A stretch of DNA of 64,000 nt, taken from assembly GCF_034424645.1 (NCBI RefSeq), contig NZ_CP139969.1, positions 2,294,001-2,358,000 of the forward strand. Reading direction: 5' to 3'. The DNA comes from Bordetella avium (GTDB taxonomy: Bacteria > Pseudomonadota > Gammaproteobacteria > Burkholderiales > Burkholderiaceae_B). The notes under the pieces were generated by a model that saw only the letters and a program-made list of their open reading frames with translations, made no database searches and had not been told where the DNA came from. Below, in pieces: positions 46,198 through 54,756 of this stretch (its first letter is position 1; every line of letters begins with the position of its first letter). The position numbers were made by a program, and so were the translations under genes.

Positions 46198-47457
46198 TTG
46201 CCCTTATTCACCCTGCTGTTCGTTGCCCTGCTGATTGCCGACACCGGCGTGCGCCTTTGGCTGGCCAGCCGCCAGATCCGGCACGTCGCCCAGCATCGTC
46301 ATGCCGTGCCAGACGAATTTTCCGCCCGAATCGGCCTGCGCAGCCATCAACGTGCCGCTGACTATACCGTGGCGCGTGTGCGGCTGGGCATGCTTGAACG
46401 AATCTATGATGCGCTTATCCTGCTGGGGCTGACTTTGTTTGGCGGTTTGCAATGGCTAGATCTGACGCTGGGCCAACTGACTCAATCCGATTTCCTGCGA
46501 CAGTTGCTGCTGCTGGTCAGCGTCGCGCTGCTGCTGGGCCTGGCCGGCCTGCCCTTCACCCTGTGGCGCCAGTTCGGGCTGGAAAGCCGCTTCGGCTTCA
46601 ACCGCATGACGCCAAGACTATTCGTTTCCGACACGCTCAAGGGCCTGCTTGTGACCTGCTGCCTGGGTCTGCCGCTGGCGGCCGCCATCCTATGGCTGAT
46701 GGCCGAAGCCGGCAGCTTCTGGTGGCTGTGGGCCTGGGGCTTGTGGACAGCCTTCAATCTGCTGCTCATTTTTATCGCACCGACCTATATCGCGCCGCTA
46801 TTCAACACATTCACGCCGCTGCGGGACGGCGAGCTCAGCGCACGTATCCAGGGTCTGGCAGAGCGCTGCGGCTTCACCCTCAAGGGCCTGTTCGTCATGG
46901 ATGGCTCGAAGCGCTCGGCTCATGGCAACGCCTATTTCACGGGCTTTGGCAAAAGCCGACGCATCGTGTTCTTCGACACGCTGCTGTCCCGGCTCAATGC
47001 GGATGAAATCGAAGCCGTGCTGGCCCACGAGCTGGGGCATTTCAAACACAAGCACATCATCAAACGCATCGCCTTGAGCCTGCTGGTGGCCCTGGGCTTC
47101 TTTGCCGCGCTGGGCTGGTTGGCCCGACAAAGCTGGTTTTATGTCGATCTGGGCGTCTTGCCCCAACTGGGCGGCCGCAACGATGCGCTCGCGCTCATTC
47201 TTTTCTTTTTGGTCGTGCCCGTGTTCACTTTCATGTTCACCCCGCTTGCCAGCTGGTATTCGCGCCGGGACGAGTTCGAAGCCGACCGCTACGCGGCCGA
47301 GCAAAGCTCGCCCGGCTATCTGACGGCCGCGCTGGTCAAACTGTACGACGACAATGCCGCCACCTTGACGCCCGACCCGATGCACTCGGCGTTCTATGAC
47401 AGCCATCCGCCTGCGGCAGTACGCATCCGCCATCTGCAGGCAGGAGCGCAGATATGA
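46198..47457 (+). CDS. M48 family membrane metallopeptidase (Ste24/CAAX-protease-like)
   Basis: Integral membrane zinc protease of the Ste24/HtpX clan, probably in membrane protein quality control. 419 residues starting at TTG 46198, nine bases after AAGG. About six hydrophobic segments; zinc motif HELGH in [19 protein letters not shown] and the third ligand Glu in [18 protein letters not shown]. The stop overlaps rsgA by four bases. Confidence 0.88.
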
Positions 47458-48350
47458 GCGGCGATACGCAGGGACGCATCATCGCCGCGCATGGGCGGCA
47501 TTACAGCGTGGAGCTGGCCGACGGCCATGTGCGCAAGTGTTTTCCGCGCGGCAAGAAAACCGGCCCGGCCGTGGGCGATTGGGTGCGCATCACGCCGCAG
47601 GGCAACGATGAAGGCGCCATAGACGCGGTGCTGCCCCGCCGCAATCTGCTGTTTCGCTCCGACGAGATGCGCTCCAAGCAATTCGCCGCCAATGTCGATC
47701 AGTTACTGATCGTCGTGGCGGTAGAACCCACCTTCTCCGAAGACCTGCTCGGCCGCGCCCTGACCGGGGCCTGGAGCGCGGACATCGAACCCATCATCAT
47801 CCTGAACAAGATCGACATTACCGCCGGCGTGGCAGCCGCCCGCGAACGGCTGGCCCCCCTCCGGGTGCTAGGCGTGCCGATTATCGAGCTCAGCGCCCAG
47901 GACAGCGAGGCCGTGCGCCGGAAACTGGCGCCGCGGCTGGCGGGCAAGGTCAATCTGCTACTGGGTCAAAGCGGCATGGGCAAGTCCACCCTGCTCAACA
48001 CCCTGATTCCTGAAGCCCAGGCTGCCACGCGTGAACACTCGACAGCACTGGACATGGGGCGCCACACCACCACCAGCACCCGCCTTTATCACCTGCCCTC
48101 ACCGGGCGGCGACTTGATCGACTCACCCGGATTCCAGGCCTTCGGCTTGCAACACCTGAGCGGCGAAGACATCCTGCGCGGCTTTCCTGAGTTCAAGGCC
48201 TATATCGAGCACTGCCGTTTCTACAACTGCACTCACCGGCATGAACCGGGTTGCGGGGTGGTCGAAGCGCTCAAAGACAGGGCCATCGATCCTGGCCGTT
48301 ATGCACTCTACGAACGCATACTGGCCGAGACCGAACGCCAGCGCTATTGA
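47454..48350 (+). CDS. rsgA: Ribosome small-subunit biogenesis GTPase RsgA
   Basis: Circularly permuted GTPase assisting late 30S maturation. 298 residues: OB-fold N-terminus, then G4 NKIDIT, G1 GQSGMGKSTLLN and G3 DSPGFQAFGL in permuted order, and a C-terminal zinc finger CRFYNCTHRHEPGCGV. ATG lies inside the preceding stop codon. Confidence 0.96.
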   Translation: MSGDTQGRIIAAHGRHYSVELADGHVRKCFPRGKKTGPAVGDWVRITPQGNDEGAIDAVLPRRNLLFRSDEMRSKQFAANVDQLLIVVAVEPTFSEDLLGRALTGAWSADIEPIIILNKIDITAGVAAARERLAPLRVLGVPIIELSAQDSEAVRRKLAPRLAGKVNLLLGQSGMGKSTLLNTLIPEAQAATREHSTALDMGRHTTTSTRLYHLPSPGGDLIDSPGFQAFGLQHLSGEDILRGFPEFKAYIEHCRFYNCTHRHEPGCGVVEALKDRAIDPGRYALYERILAETERQRY

Positions 48351-48375
48351 TTCCTCTCGCACCCAGTACGCCGAC

Positions 48376-49167
48376 ATGCCACGTTTTGCCGCCAATCTCT
48401 CCACGCTCTATCCGGACGTCGACATGCTGGCGCGCTGCGCCAGCGCCGCGCGCGACGGTTTCCGGGCCGTGGAAATGCAGTTTCCGTATGCGCACAGCCC
48501 TGCGCAATGGCGTGAACACCTGCAAGCCCATGACCTGGAACTGGTGCTCATCAATGCCCCCGCCGGAAACGCCCAGCTCGGTGAGCGGGGGCTGGCCTGC
48601 CTGCCCGGCCGCCAGCACGATTTCCGCGCCAGCTTGGATCAGGCCTTGGACTATGCCGTTTCGCTGCAGTGCCCGCGCCTGCATGTCATGGCCGGCTGTC
48701 CGGCACCGGATGCCGATCCCGCGCAGCTGCGTCGGACCTATATCGACAACCTTACCTACGCCGCGCAGCTCGCCGCCGCCGTCCCTATCGACATCCTGAT
48801 CGAGCCCATCAATAACCGCGACATGCCTGGCTATTACCTCAACCACCAAGCCGACGGCCACGCCATCGCGCAGGCGACGGGTGCCGGCAACGTCAAGGTG
48901 CAAATGGATCTTTATCATTGCCAAGTCATGGAGGGCGACGTCAGCACACGCCTGCGCCACTACATTCCCCAGGGCCGGGTGGGGCATGTGCAAATCGCCG
49001 GCGTGCCCTTGCGCCAGGAGCCGGATCAGGGGGAGCTCAACTATCCCTATCTGTTCCGGCTGTTGGACGAACTCGGCTATGACGGCTGGGTGGGCTGTGA
49101 GTACCGTCCGGCTGCGGACACCCGAAGCGGCCTGCAATGGCTGGAAGCCGCCCGGCGCCCGAACTGA
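48376..49167 (+). CDS. hyi: Hydroxypyruvate isomerase-like TIM-barrel protein
   Basis: Sugar-phosphate-isomerase-like barrel (AP endonuclease 2 fold). 263 residues from ATG 48376 (MPRFAANLSTLYPDVDMLAR). The Hyi features are the N-terminal FAANLSTLY, ILIEPINNRDMPGYYL with a metal-binding Glu, QMDLYHCQVMEGD, HVQIAGVPLRQEPDQGELNY and WVGCEYRPA. OtnI (2-oxo-tetronate isomerase) is a close alternative. It follows rsgA by 25 bases but no glyoxylate genes are near. Confidence 0.82.
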   Translation: MPRFAANLSTLYPDVDMLARCASAARDGFRAVEMQFPYAHSPAQWREHLQAHDLELVLINAPAGNAQLGERGLACLPGRQHDFRASLDQALDYAVSLQCPRLHVMAGCPAPDADPAQLRRTYIDNLTYAAQLAAAVPIDILIEPINNRDMPGYYLNHQADGHAIAQATGAGNVKVQMDLYHCQVMEGDVSTRLRHYIPQGRVGHVQIAGVPLRQEPDQGELNYPYLFRLLDELGYDGWVGCEYRPAADTRSGLQWLEAARRPN

Positions 49168-49173
49168 GCGTAC

Positions 49174-49884
49174 TTAGCGCGCCGCGAGGCTTTTATACAA
49201 ATTGCGCAACATGCCGGCTGTTGCGCCCCAGATAAAGCGCTCGCCCCAAGGCATCGCGTAGTAGCGACGCAGCCGGCCGTCCGCCAGCCGCGCTTGATAC
49301 AGCCGGTGATTGGCCGGGTCCATCAGAAAACTGAGCGGCACCTCAAAAATCTCCGCCACTTCAAAAGCGTCTGGCGCCAAAGCGAAATCGGGTTCTACCA
49401 GAGACACCACAGGCGTGATGGAAAAGCCGGTCGAGGTCCGATACTCGGGCATGCTGTTTAGCACTTCCACCCTGTCTCGCGGCAGTCCGATTTCTTCCTG
49501 CGCTTCACGCAGGGCCGTCACGACAGGCGAGCCATCCACCGCTTCGACGCGACCGCCAGGAAAACTGATCTGGCCGGCATGATCGTGCAAATGCGCGGCT
49601 CTTTGCGTCAACATCACGCTCACGCCCTGCGGCCGCATCACCATGGGTATTAGCACCGCTGCCAGCACCGGCGCGCCCTCGCGGCCAGGATAAGGCTCGC
49701 TTTCCAAGCCAAGCTCGTCCAGCGCCCACTCGCGTTGCGGCCTGAGCGAGCCACGCAGCGAGTCCGGCGTCAGCCGTTCAGGGTTAAGGCGCTGCAAACC
49801 CATTGCCGCAGGCCGCCAGGGCTGTGCTTTAGGATCGAAATCGGGCTGGATGATGGGCCTGCGCCCTCGAGGAAGTTCAGACAT
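49174..49884 (-). CDS. Nudix hydrolase, CoA pyrophosphatase-like
   Basis: Hydrolyses a nucleoside diphosphate linked to another group; by resemblance to NudL, probably CoA or its derivatives. 236 residues from ATG 49884 (MSELPRGRRPIIQPD); a longer frame upstream runs through the rplS terminator and is excluded. Nudix box GGRVEAVDGSPVVTALREAQEEIGL, preceded by RAAHLHDHAGQISFPGG, which is the usual NudL context. Encoded after rplS on the same strand. Confidence 0.85.
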   Translation of the reverse strand: MSELPRGRRPIIQPDFDPKAQPWRPAAMGLQRLNPERLTPDSLRGSLRPQREWALDELGLESEPYPGREGAPVLAAVLIPMVMRPQGVSVMLTQRAAHLHDHAGQISFPGGRVEAVDGSPVVTALREAQEEIGLPRDRVEVLNSMPEYRTSTGFSITPVVSLVEPDFALAPDAFEVAEIFEVPLSFLMDPANHRLYQARLADGRLRRYYAMPWGERFIWGATAGMLRNLYKSLAAR

Positions 49885-49942
49885 GATCTGTTTGCCTGGT
49901 GATACCAACACTTTGTATGACAACACCCGCCGCCAGGCCAAA

Positions 49943-49968
49943 AAAAGGCACCCTTGCAGGTGCCTTTT
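49943..49968 (-). terminator. rplS terminator
   Basis: AAAAGGCACC-CTTGCA-GGTGCCTTTT; on the minus strand the stem ends in a T-rich run (CCTTTTTTTGG). Lies 79 bases beyond the rplS stop. Confidence 0.85.
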
Positions 49969-50046
49969 CGTCTCCGCCCGACAAACTCCGGAACGATACC
50001 GGCGAGCAGATAGCATTCAAGCCACAGCCTGAAGTCAATCCGAAGA

Positions 50047-50436
50047 TTAACCTTGAGCCTGGTGGTTGGCTTGCTTGCTGACCAGCTTTTCCTTGATGCG
50101 AGCCGACTTGCCCGAGCGGTTGCGCAGGTAGTACAGCTTGGCACGTCGCACGTCGCCACGACGCTTGACTTCGATGCTGGCGATTTGCGGCGAGTACAGC
50201 TGGAACGTACGTTCCACGGCCTCACCCGACGAAATCTTGCGCACGATGAAGGCGGAATTCAGGCCACGGTTGCGCTTGGCGATAACCACGCCTTCGAAGG
50301 CCTGGACACGCTTACGGGTACCTTCAACCACGTTCACGCTCACGATCACGGTGTCGCCAGGGGCGAATTCGGTCACGGGCTTGTCGCCGGTCAGGCGCTT
50401 GATTTCTTCCTGTTCGAGAAGAGCGATAAGGTTCAT
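50047..50436 (-). CDS. rplS: 50S ribosomal protein L19 (bL19)
   Basis: Large-subunit protein at the 30S interface. 129 residues starting [21 protein letters not shown]; conserved [41 protein letters not shown] and [32 protein letters not shown] precedes the ATG. It is usually the last gene of rpsP-rimM-trmD-rplS, but here no trmD lies upstream and it has its own promoter-like sequence and terminator. Confidence 0.97.
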   Translation of the reverse strand: MNLIALLEQEEIKRLTGDKPVTEFAPGDTVIVSVNVVEGTRKRVQAFEGVVIAKRNRGLNSAFIVRKISSGEAVERTFQLYSPQIASIEVKRRGDVRRAKLYYLRNRSGKSARIKEKLVSKQANHQAQG

Positions 50437-50586
50437 GAGAACTCCAGAATCATCTTGGTCTTTGCGGATTTTTGCCCGAGGGCACTGAGACCCGAGGCGT
50501 TTTTGCCGTTGTTTGCATGAAGAAAGCGGCTGCTTCCTTCATTTTTCGTGTGCCGCAAGCAGAGGATGAGATTTGGCAAATCGTTG

Positions 50587-50615
50587 ATTTTACATCAGTG
50601 CTCTTTTTTTGACCA
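50587..50615 (-). promoter_or_regulatory. Candidate rplS promoter
   Basis: Minus strand TGGTCA (50615-50610) and TAAAAT (50592-50587) with 17 bases between. Start near 50580 would give a leader of about 145 nt before rplS, long enough for structure-based control. Confidence 0.5.
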
Positions 50616-50680
50616 GTTTCTCCTGCAATCTCATTGTCCCGGTTCGAGTACGCTTGCGCCTTTGCTCGCCCGCCACCACC

Positions 50681-51553
50681 ATGAGTCATACGTCCCTTCT
50701 GCTGGTTGTCCTCGCCGCCATTGCGCATGCGACATGGAATCTGCTCGCCAAACGGGCGGCAATGGTAGGGCCGGTGTTCGTATTTGCCTATGGCTTGGCG
50801 GCCAGCCTACTTTACGCCCCCTGGATGATCTGGGTGCTGCTGGACGAAGGCATGACCTGGAGCTGGCCGGTAGCGCTCTGTATTCTGGCCTCTTCTTTGC
50901 TGCACCTGGGCTATAGCCTCTGCCTGCAACGCGGCTATCAGGTGGCCGATCTGTCGGTGGTATATCCGATCGCGCGGGGAACGGGGCCCCTGCTATCGAC
51001 AATGGGCGCATTCATGCTGCTCAATGAGACCGCCACCACAAGCGGAGTGGCCGGCATGCTCTGCGTGGTTGGCGGCGTATTGCTGATCGCCACGCAGGGC
51101 AAACTGGCTATGTTCCGCTCACCGCATGCCTGGATCGGAGTGCGTTGGGGGGGCGTCATCGGGCTGTTCATCGCCGCCTACACGGTCGTGGACGCCTATG
51201 GCGTAAAAACGCTGCTGATCATGCCCGTGGTATTCGACTGGTTTACCTGCGCCACACGCACACTCATGATGACCCCGCATGTCATGCAGCGGCGCAAACA
51301 ATACTTCGCCGCCATGCGCGGGCATTGGCATCTGGCGATCGGCGTAGGCCTGCTTTCGCCTTTGGGCTATATCCTGGTGCTGTACGCCCTGCGTATGGGC
51401 GCCCCACTCAGCCTGGTAGCCCCGGCACGCGAGATGTCGATGATGCTGGGCACCCTGGCAGGCATGTTTCTATTGCGTGAAAAAGTCGGGCCCGGACGCC
51501 TGGCCGGTTGCGGCGCGATTCTGGCGGGCGTCATTTTGCTGGGCTCCAGCTAG
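50681..51553 (+). CDS. EamA/DMT superfamily transporter
   Basis: Inner-membrane carrier of the drug/metabolite superfamily, 290 residues from ATG 50681 (MSHTSLLLVVLAAIAHATWN); an upstream in-frame extension crosses the rplS leader. Ten hydrophobic segments in two EamA repeats; the first has HATWNLLAKRAA and VVYPIARGTGPLLSTMGAF, the second ends GRLAGCGAILAGVILLGSS. Substrate unknown. Confidence 0.87.
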   Translation: MSHTSLLLVVLAAIAHATWNLLAKRAAMVGPVFVFAYGLAASLLYAPWMIWVLLDEGMTWSWPVALCILASSLLHLGYSLCLQRGYQVADLSVVYPIARGTGPLLSTMGAFMLLNETATTSGVAGMLCVVGGVLLIATQGKLAMFRSPHAWIGVRWGGVIGLFIAAYTVVDAYGVKTLLIMPVVFDWFTCATRTLMMTPHVMQRRKQYFAAMRGHWHLAIGVGLLSPLGYILVLYALRMGAPLSLVAPAREMSMMLGTLAGMFLLREKVGPGRLAGCGAILAGVILLGSS

Positions 51554-51560
51554 CCCACCC

Positions 51561-51806
51561 TCAGAAACCTGCCGCCGCGCCCAACCACATCAGGCCAGGG
51601 ATCAACGCCCCCCAGGCTAACACCATGACGACATCCCAGATCATGCGGCGGCGCAGCTCGCTGCGCTGCAACGCCATGTCGGCCTCGATGTCGGCCTGAG
51701 CCTCTGGTTCAGGTTCAGCCGGGACGGCAGGCGGATTGGCGCGGAAAGGCCAGCCACGAGTCCGGCGCGGCTCGGTGAGTAATGCATCAGCTACTACCGT
51801 CGTCAT
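51561..51806 (-). CDS. Small single-span membrane protein, unknown
   Basis: 81 residues: a Pro/Glu/Ala-rich hydrophilic first half and one C-terminal hydrophobic segment (MIWDVVMVLAWGALIPGLMW). AAGGAG eight bases before the ATG is a strong ribosome binding site, which supports a real gene. Convergent with the DMT transporter; 107 bases after the radical SAM gene on the same strand. No family recognised. Confidence 0.68.
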   Translation of the reverse strand: MTTVVADALLTEPRRTRGWPFRANPPAVPAEPEPEAQADIEADMALQRSELRRRMIWDVVMVLAWGALIPGLMWLGAAAGF

Positions 51807-51913
51807 GATGACGCTCCTTGGTTAACCTGCCAGCACGACAGGAATGAGCCGGCCCAGGCACTGGAACGGCTGAAACAAGCGTCTTGGGCACCACCATGCA
51901 GCCCGAGATCGCT

Positions 51914-53503
51914 TCAGTCTTGGAACAAAGCCATTTGGCCGGCCTCGCGGGCGGCCTTTGCGCCACGTCTGCGCCGACTAGCAGACACCACCACCGGCGG
52001 CTGAAAACGATCCAGCGCCAACTCGGCCGATCGGCCTGCCAACCCAAGATGACGGGTGGTCAATTGGAAGCGTTGACGCAGCAGGTCCCCCCAGATGTCA
52101 GTACCATGCATGCGGGTCTCAAAACTGCTGTCGTTGCGCCGGCCCTCACGCATATCTTCGATGCGATGCAACACGCGCTGCGCCCTGTCAGGGAAGTGGG
52201 TATGCAACCAGGTTTCGAAAACCTCTTTGACCTCCCAAGGCAAGCGCACCACCGTGTAGCCGGCTGAGGTGGCGCCCGCCTCGGCGGCGGCCTCCAGTAT
52301 CTGCTCCAGCGAGTCATCGTTGATAAAGGGAATGACGGGTGCGACCAGCACCCCCACAGGCACCCCCGCCTGGGCCAATTTGCGCAGGGTTTCGAGGCGG
52401 CGCGAAGGGGCCGTGGCCCGGGGCTCTAGCGTGCGCGCCATGTCCGGATCAAGCGTGGAAATACTGATATGGACCGTCAGCAATTGCTCGCGCGCAAGCG
52501 CAGCCAACAGATCCAGGTCACGCTCGATCAAGGCGCTTTTCGTGACCAGGGTCAAGGGATGATGCGTTTCTGCCATGAGTTCGAGCAGGCCGCGCGTGAG
52601 GCGCCAGGTGCGCTCCACAGGCTGATAAATGTCGGTCGCCGACCCGAAATTGATTGGGGCAACTTTATAGCCGGGGCGGGCCAGCTCGGCCCGCAGCGCC
52701 TGCACGGCGTTGGCCTTGGCCACCAGACGGGTTTCGAAATCCAACCCAGGCGAATAGCCAAGATAAGCATGGGTGGGCCGGGCATAGCAATATACGCAGC
52801 CATGCTCGCAGCCACGATAAGGATTGACGGCCACATCAAAGGGGATGTCGGGGGAATCGTTGCGCGCAAGCATCTTGCGCGCCTGCTCAGCCTTGACCGA
52901 GGTTCGCGGCACGGCCAGCACGGGAATATGCCGTTGGGTCGCGGCCGTCGACAGCCCCACCGAAAGAGAGGCAGGCACCGCAGGTGATTGAGCACGGATC
53001 GCCGAAGCCGCCTGACTGCCTAGCTCCTGAGCAGCCGCTCGCGAAACGCCAGGCTTCGGCTCATCGCAGCCGGTATGACGGCCCGTGTTAAGGCCGGTGT
53101 TAAAGCCCGTGTTAAGGCCGATATTGCGGCCTGCACTCCGAGCGGAAACGCCGTGAATCCCCCAGACATGGCCTTGATCGACGCGGCAAAGACCAGACTC
53201 CTCTGATGCAACCCCGTCCTGCGGAAAACGTGGGGAACCCGCCTCATCGGGACCGACTTCATCAGAAATCGCGACATCAGGCACCGCCTCATCGGAGTAC
53301 GCTTCCTCGGACTCGATATAGACATCGTCAGGGGAAGCGTCATCGACAGCCTCGCCGTCGAACCAACCGTCGTCGAAAACTTCGCGCTCGGTTTGCTCGA
53401 AGCGGTGGCGAACATTAGTAACCGCACCCCGACCGCGCGAAGCGGCGGGGGCGGTAGCCGGGGACCCAAAACCGGCGGAAAGCGAATGTTCGGTTCTCAT
53501 CAT
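51914..53503 (-). CDS. PA0069-type radical SAM protein (spore-photoproduct-lyase-like), SOS-controlled
   Basis: Radical SAM protein of the SplB-related PA0069/Rv2578c group; biochemical role unknown. 529 residues from ATG 53503. N-terminus with the family RGRGAVTNVRHRFEQ and FDDGWF, then a long low-complexity, acidic stretch (about 45-195) not expected in the family, including four-residue repeats (GLNTGFNTGLNTG). Core: RNDSPDIPFDVAVNPYRGCEHGCVYCYARPTHAYLGY with the CxxxCxxC cluster, then GSATDIYQP and LVTKSALIERDLDLLA. A LexA box overlaps the promoter; the start codon is at the predicted transcription start, so the mRNA is probably leaderless. Confidence 0.88.
   Translation of the reverse strand: MMRTEHSLSAGFGSPATAPAASRGRGAVTNVRHRFEQTEREVFDDGWFDGEAVDDASPDDVYIESEEAYSDEAVPDVAISDEVGPDEAGSPRFPQDGVASEESGLCRVDQGHVWGIHGVSARSAGRNIGLNTGFNTGLNTGRHTGCDEPKPGVSRAAAQELGSQAASAIRAQSPAVPASLSVGLSTAATQRHIPVLAVPRTSVKAEQARKMLARNDSPDIPFDVAVNPYRGCEHGCVYCYARPTHAYLGYSPGLDFETRLVAKANAVQALRAELARPGYKVAPINFGSATDIYQPVERTWRLTRGLLELMAETHHPLTLVTKSALIERDLDLLAALAREQLLTVHISISTLDPDMARTLEPRATAPSRRLETLRKLAQAGVPVGVLVAPVIPFINDDSLEQILEAAAEAGATSAGYTVVRLPWEVKEVFETWLHTHFPDRAQRVLHRIEDMREGRRNDSSFETRMHGTDIWGDLLRQRFQLTTRHLGLAGRSAELALDRFQPPVVVSASRRRRGAKAAREAGQMALFQD
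53081..53128. repeat. 12-bp tandem repeat inside the radical SAM gene
   Basis: About four units of the type GCCCGTGTTAAG, in frame, encoding the TGxN repeats of the N-terminal insertion (reading on the minus strand). Units differ at a few positions; the fourth is degenerate. Changes in unit number would keep frame. Confidence 0.7.
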
Positions 53504-53505
53504 GT

Positions 53506-53531
53506 AAGTACTGTACAAAAACACAGTACTT
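53506..53531. promoter_or_regulatory. LexA (SOS) box
   Basis: AAGTACTGT-N8-ACAGTACTT: perfect 9-bp arms enclosing CTGT-N8-ACAG, the LexA operator consensus of beta- and gammaproteobacteria. It overlaps a minus-strand promoter with -35 TTGTCA (53538-53533), 17-base spacer and -10 TACAGT (53515-53510), whose start point falls on the ATG at 53503. Confidence 0.85.
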
Positions 53532-53976
53532 TTGACAAGCCCCTCAGTCCTGCGAGAACGTCGTTCTGACTGTACCGCAACTCCGACTCATGGTGCTGAG
53601 ATTTGTTTTCACGACCAGGAATCTCCCTGGAAAGCCGCAGCCCATATAGATTTGGACAAAAAACAACAGCTTTTCCTGGGTAACTCAAATACGGATCAAC
53701 ACGCGGGCAAGGCCTGTCTGCCACGCACGGTACCCTGCCCGGGGAGCATGGCAGTCAGAGTCCGCCTTATTGAGGGCGATGTGAGGGCGATGTGAGGGCG
53801 ATGTGAGGGCGATGCCCTGCGCGCTTCGCCTCCCGATCATCGCTCAGCCAAGACAGGAGCGCCGCCGCTGCCATCTTGCATCTCGGGCCATCGGACTTGC
53901 GCTGCCAGGGAGATGGTGGCAGTCCAGATTTACGGACTCGAGAGGGCCTAAACCCGGCCCATTGCCTTAAAAAAAC
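53532..53976. other. Intergenic region without a supportable gene
   Basis: Lies between the divergent-side end of the radical SAM promoter and the peroxiredoxin terminator. A plus-strand frame (53532-53795) uses a TTG start inside the -35 region and matches nothing recognised. The region contains the 11-bp repeat array described next. Confidence 0.5.
53772..53814. repeat. 11-bp tandem repeat, 3.9 copies
   Basis: GAGGGCGATGT repeated at 53772, 53783, 53794 and 53805 without mismatch; the last copy lacks its final base. Perfect identity suggests recent slippage expansion. Located in noncoding sequence about 240 bases from the LexA box. Confidence 0.85.
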
Positions 53977-53996
53977 AGGGGGCCACAGCCCCCTGC
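53977..53996 (-). terminator. Peroxiredoxin gene terminator
   Basis: CAGGGGGC-CACA-GCCCCCTG; on the minus strand the stem runs directly into TTTTTTAAGG. Begins 18 bases beyond the peroxiredoxin stop. Confidence 0.88.
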
Positions 53997-54013
53997 TTTC
54001 GATGCGCTGGCGC

Positions 54014-54655
54014 TTACTTGTTGGGCTGCGGCGTGATGCGCAGATAAGGGCGCAGCGCCTTGTAACCCTTGGGGAACTTCTCTTTGATCACGGTCTCGTC
54101 TTTCAAGGAAGGCACGATGATGACGTCATCGCCATCTTCCCAGTTGACCGGCGTGGCCACGCTGTAATTGTCCGTCAGTTGCAGCGAGTCGATCACGCGC
54201 AGGATCTCATTGAAATTGCGCCCCGTGCTGGCCGGGTAGGTGATGATCAGACGCACCTTCTTGGCGGGATCAATGATGAACACCGAACGCACGGTAAGCG
54301 TGGCGTTGGCGTTCGGGTGAATCATGTCATAGAGCTCGGAAACCTTGCGGTCTTCATCGGCCAGAATCGGGAAATTCACCTGGGTCGATTGCGTATCGTT
54401 AATGTCATCGATCCACTGCTTGTGCGAATCTTCACCATCCACGGAGAGCGCCAGCACCTTGACGCCGCGCTTGGCGAATTCGTCGGCCAGCTTGGCGGTA
54501 TAGCCCAGTTCGGTCGTGCACACGGGGGTGAAGTCGGCCGGATGCGAGAACAGCACGCCCCACTTGTCGCCGAGATAGTCATAGAAACGCAGCGTGCCGA
54601 TGGACGATTTCTGTTCGAAGTCGGGCGCGGTATCGCCCAGACGGAGGTGAGCCAT
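54014..54655 (-). CDS. 1-Cys peroxiredoxin (Prx6 type)
   Basis: Thiol peroxidase reducing H2O2 and organic hydroperoxides in the cytoplasm. 213 residues; peroxidatic Cys46 in FSHPADFTPVCTTELG; Prx6-type C-terminal domain with NWEDGDDVIIVPSLKDE and FPKGYKALRPYLRITPQ. No resolving cysteine is apparent. AGGAG lies near the ATG. Single gene with its own terminator. Prx6 rather than AhpC by length and the C-terminal part. Confidence 0.92.
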   Translation of the reverse strand: MAHLRLGDTAPDFEQKSSIGTLRFYDYLGDKWGVLFSHPADFTPVCTTELGYTAKLADEFAKRGVKVLALSVDGEDSHKQWIDDINDTQSTQVNFPILADEDRKVSELYDMIHPNANATLTVRSVFIIDPAKKVRLIITYPASTGRNFNEILRVIDSLQLTDNYSVATPVNWEDGDDVIIVPSLKDETVIKEKFPKGYKALRPYLRITPQPNK

Positions 54656-54756
54656 AGAGTATCTCCTGCTTCAGGTTGGCGGTTAACGGATTCTTGCATC
54701 AAACCCGCGACAGGGGAAATAAGCAAGCCATATAACCTTATGTTGTATTACTGGGG

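Noticed and set aside
50630-50680. GGTTCGAGT resembling a tRNA T-arm
   Set aside because: No acceptor stem, D-arm or anticodon arm can be built around it.
53532-53795. 87-codon plus-strand frame beside the LexA box
   Set aside because: TTG start inside a promoter -35, no ribosome binding site, unfamiliar sequence and the end runs into the 11-bp repeats.
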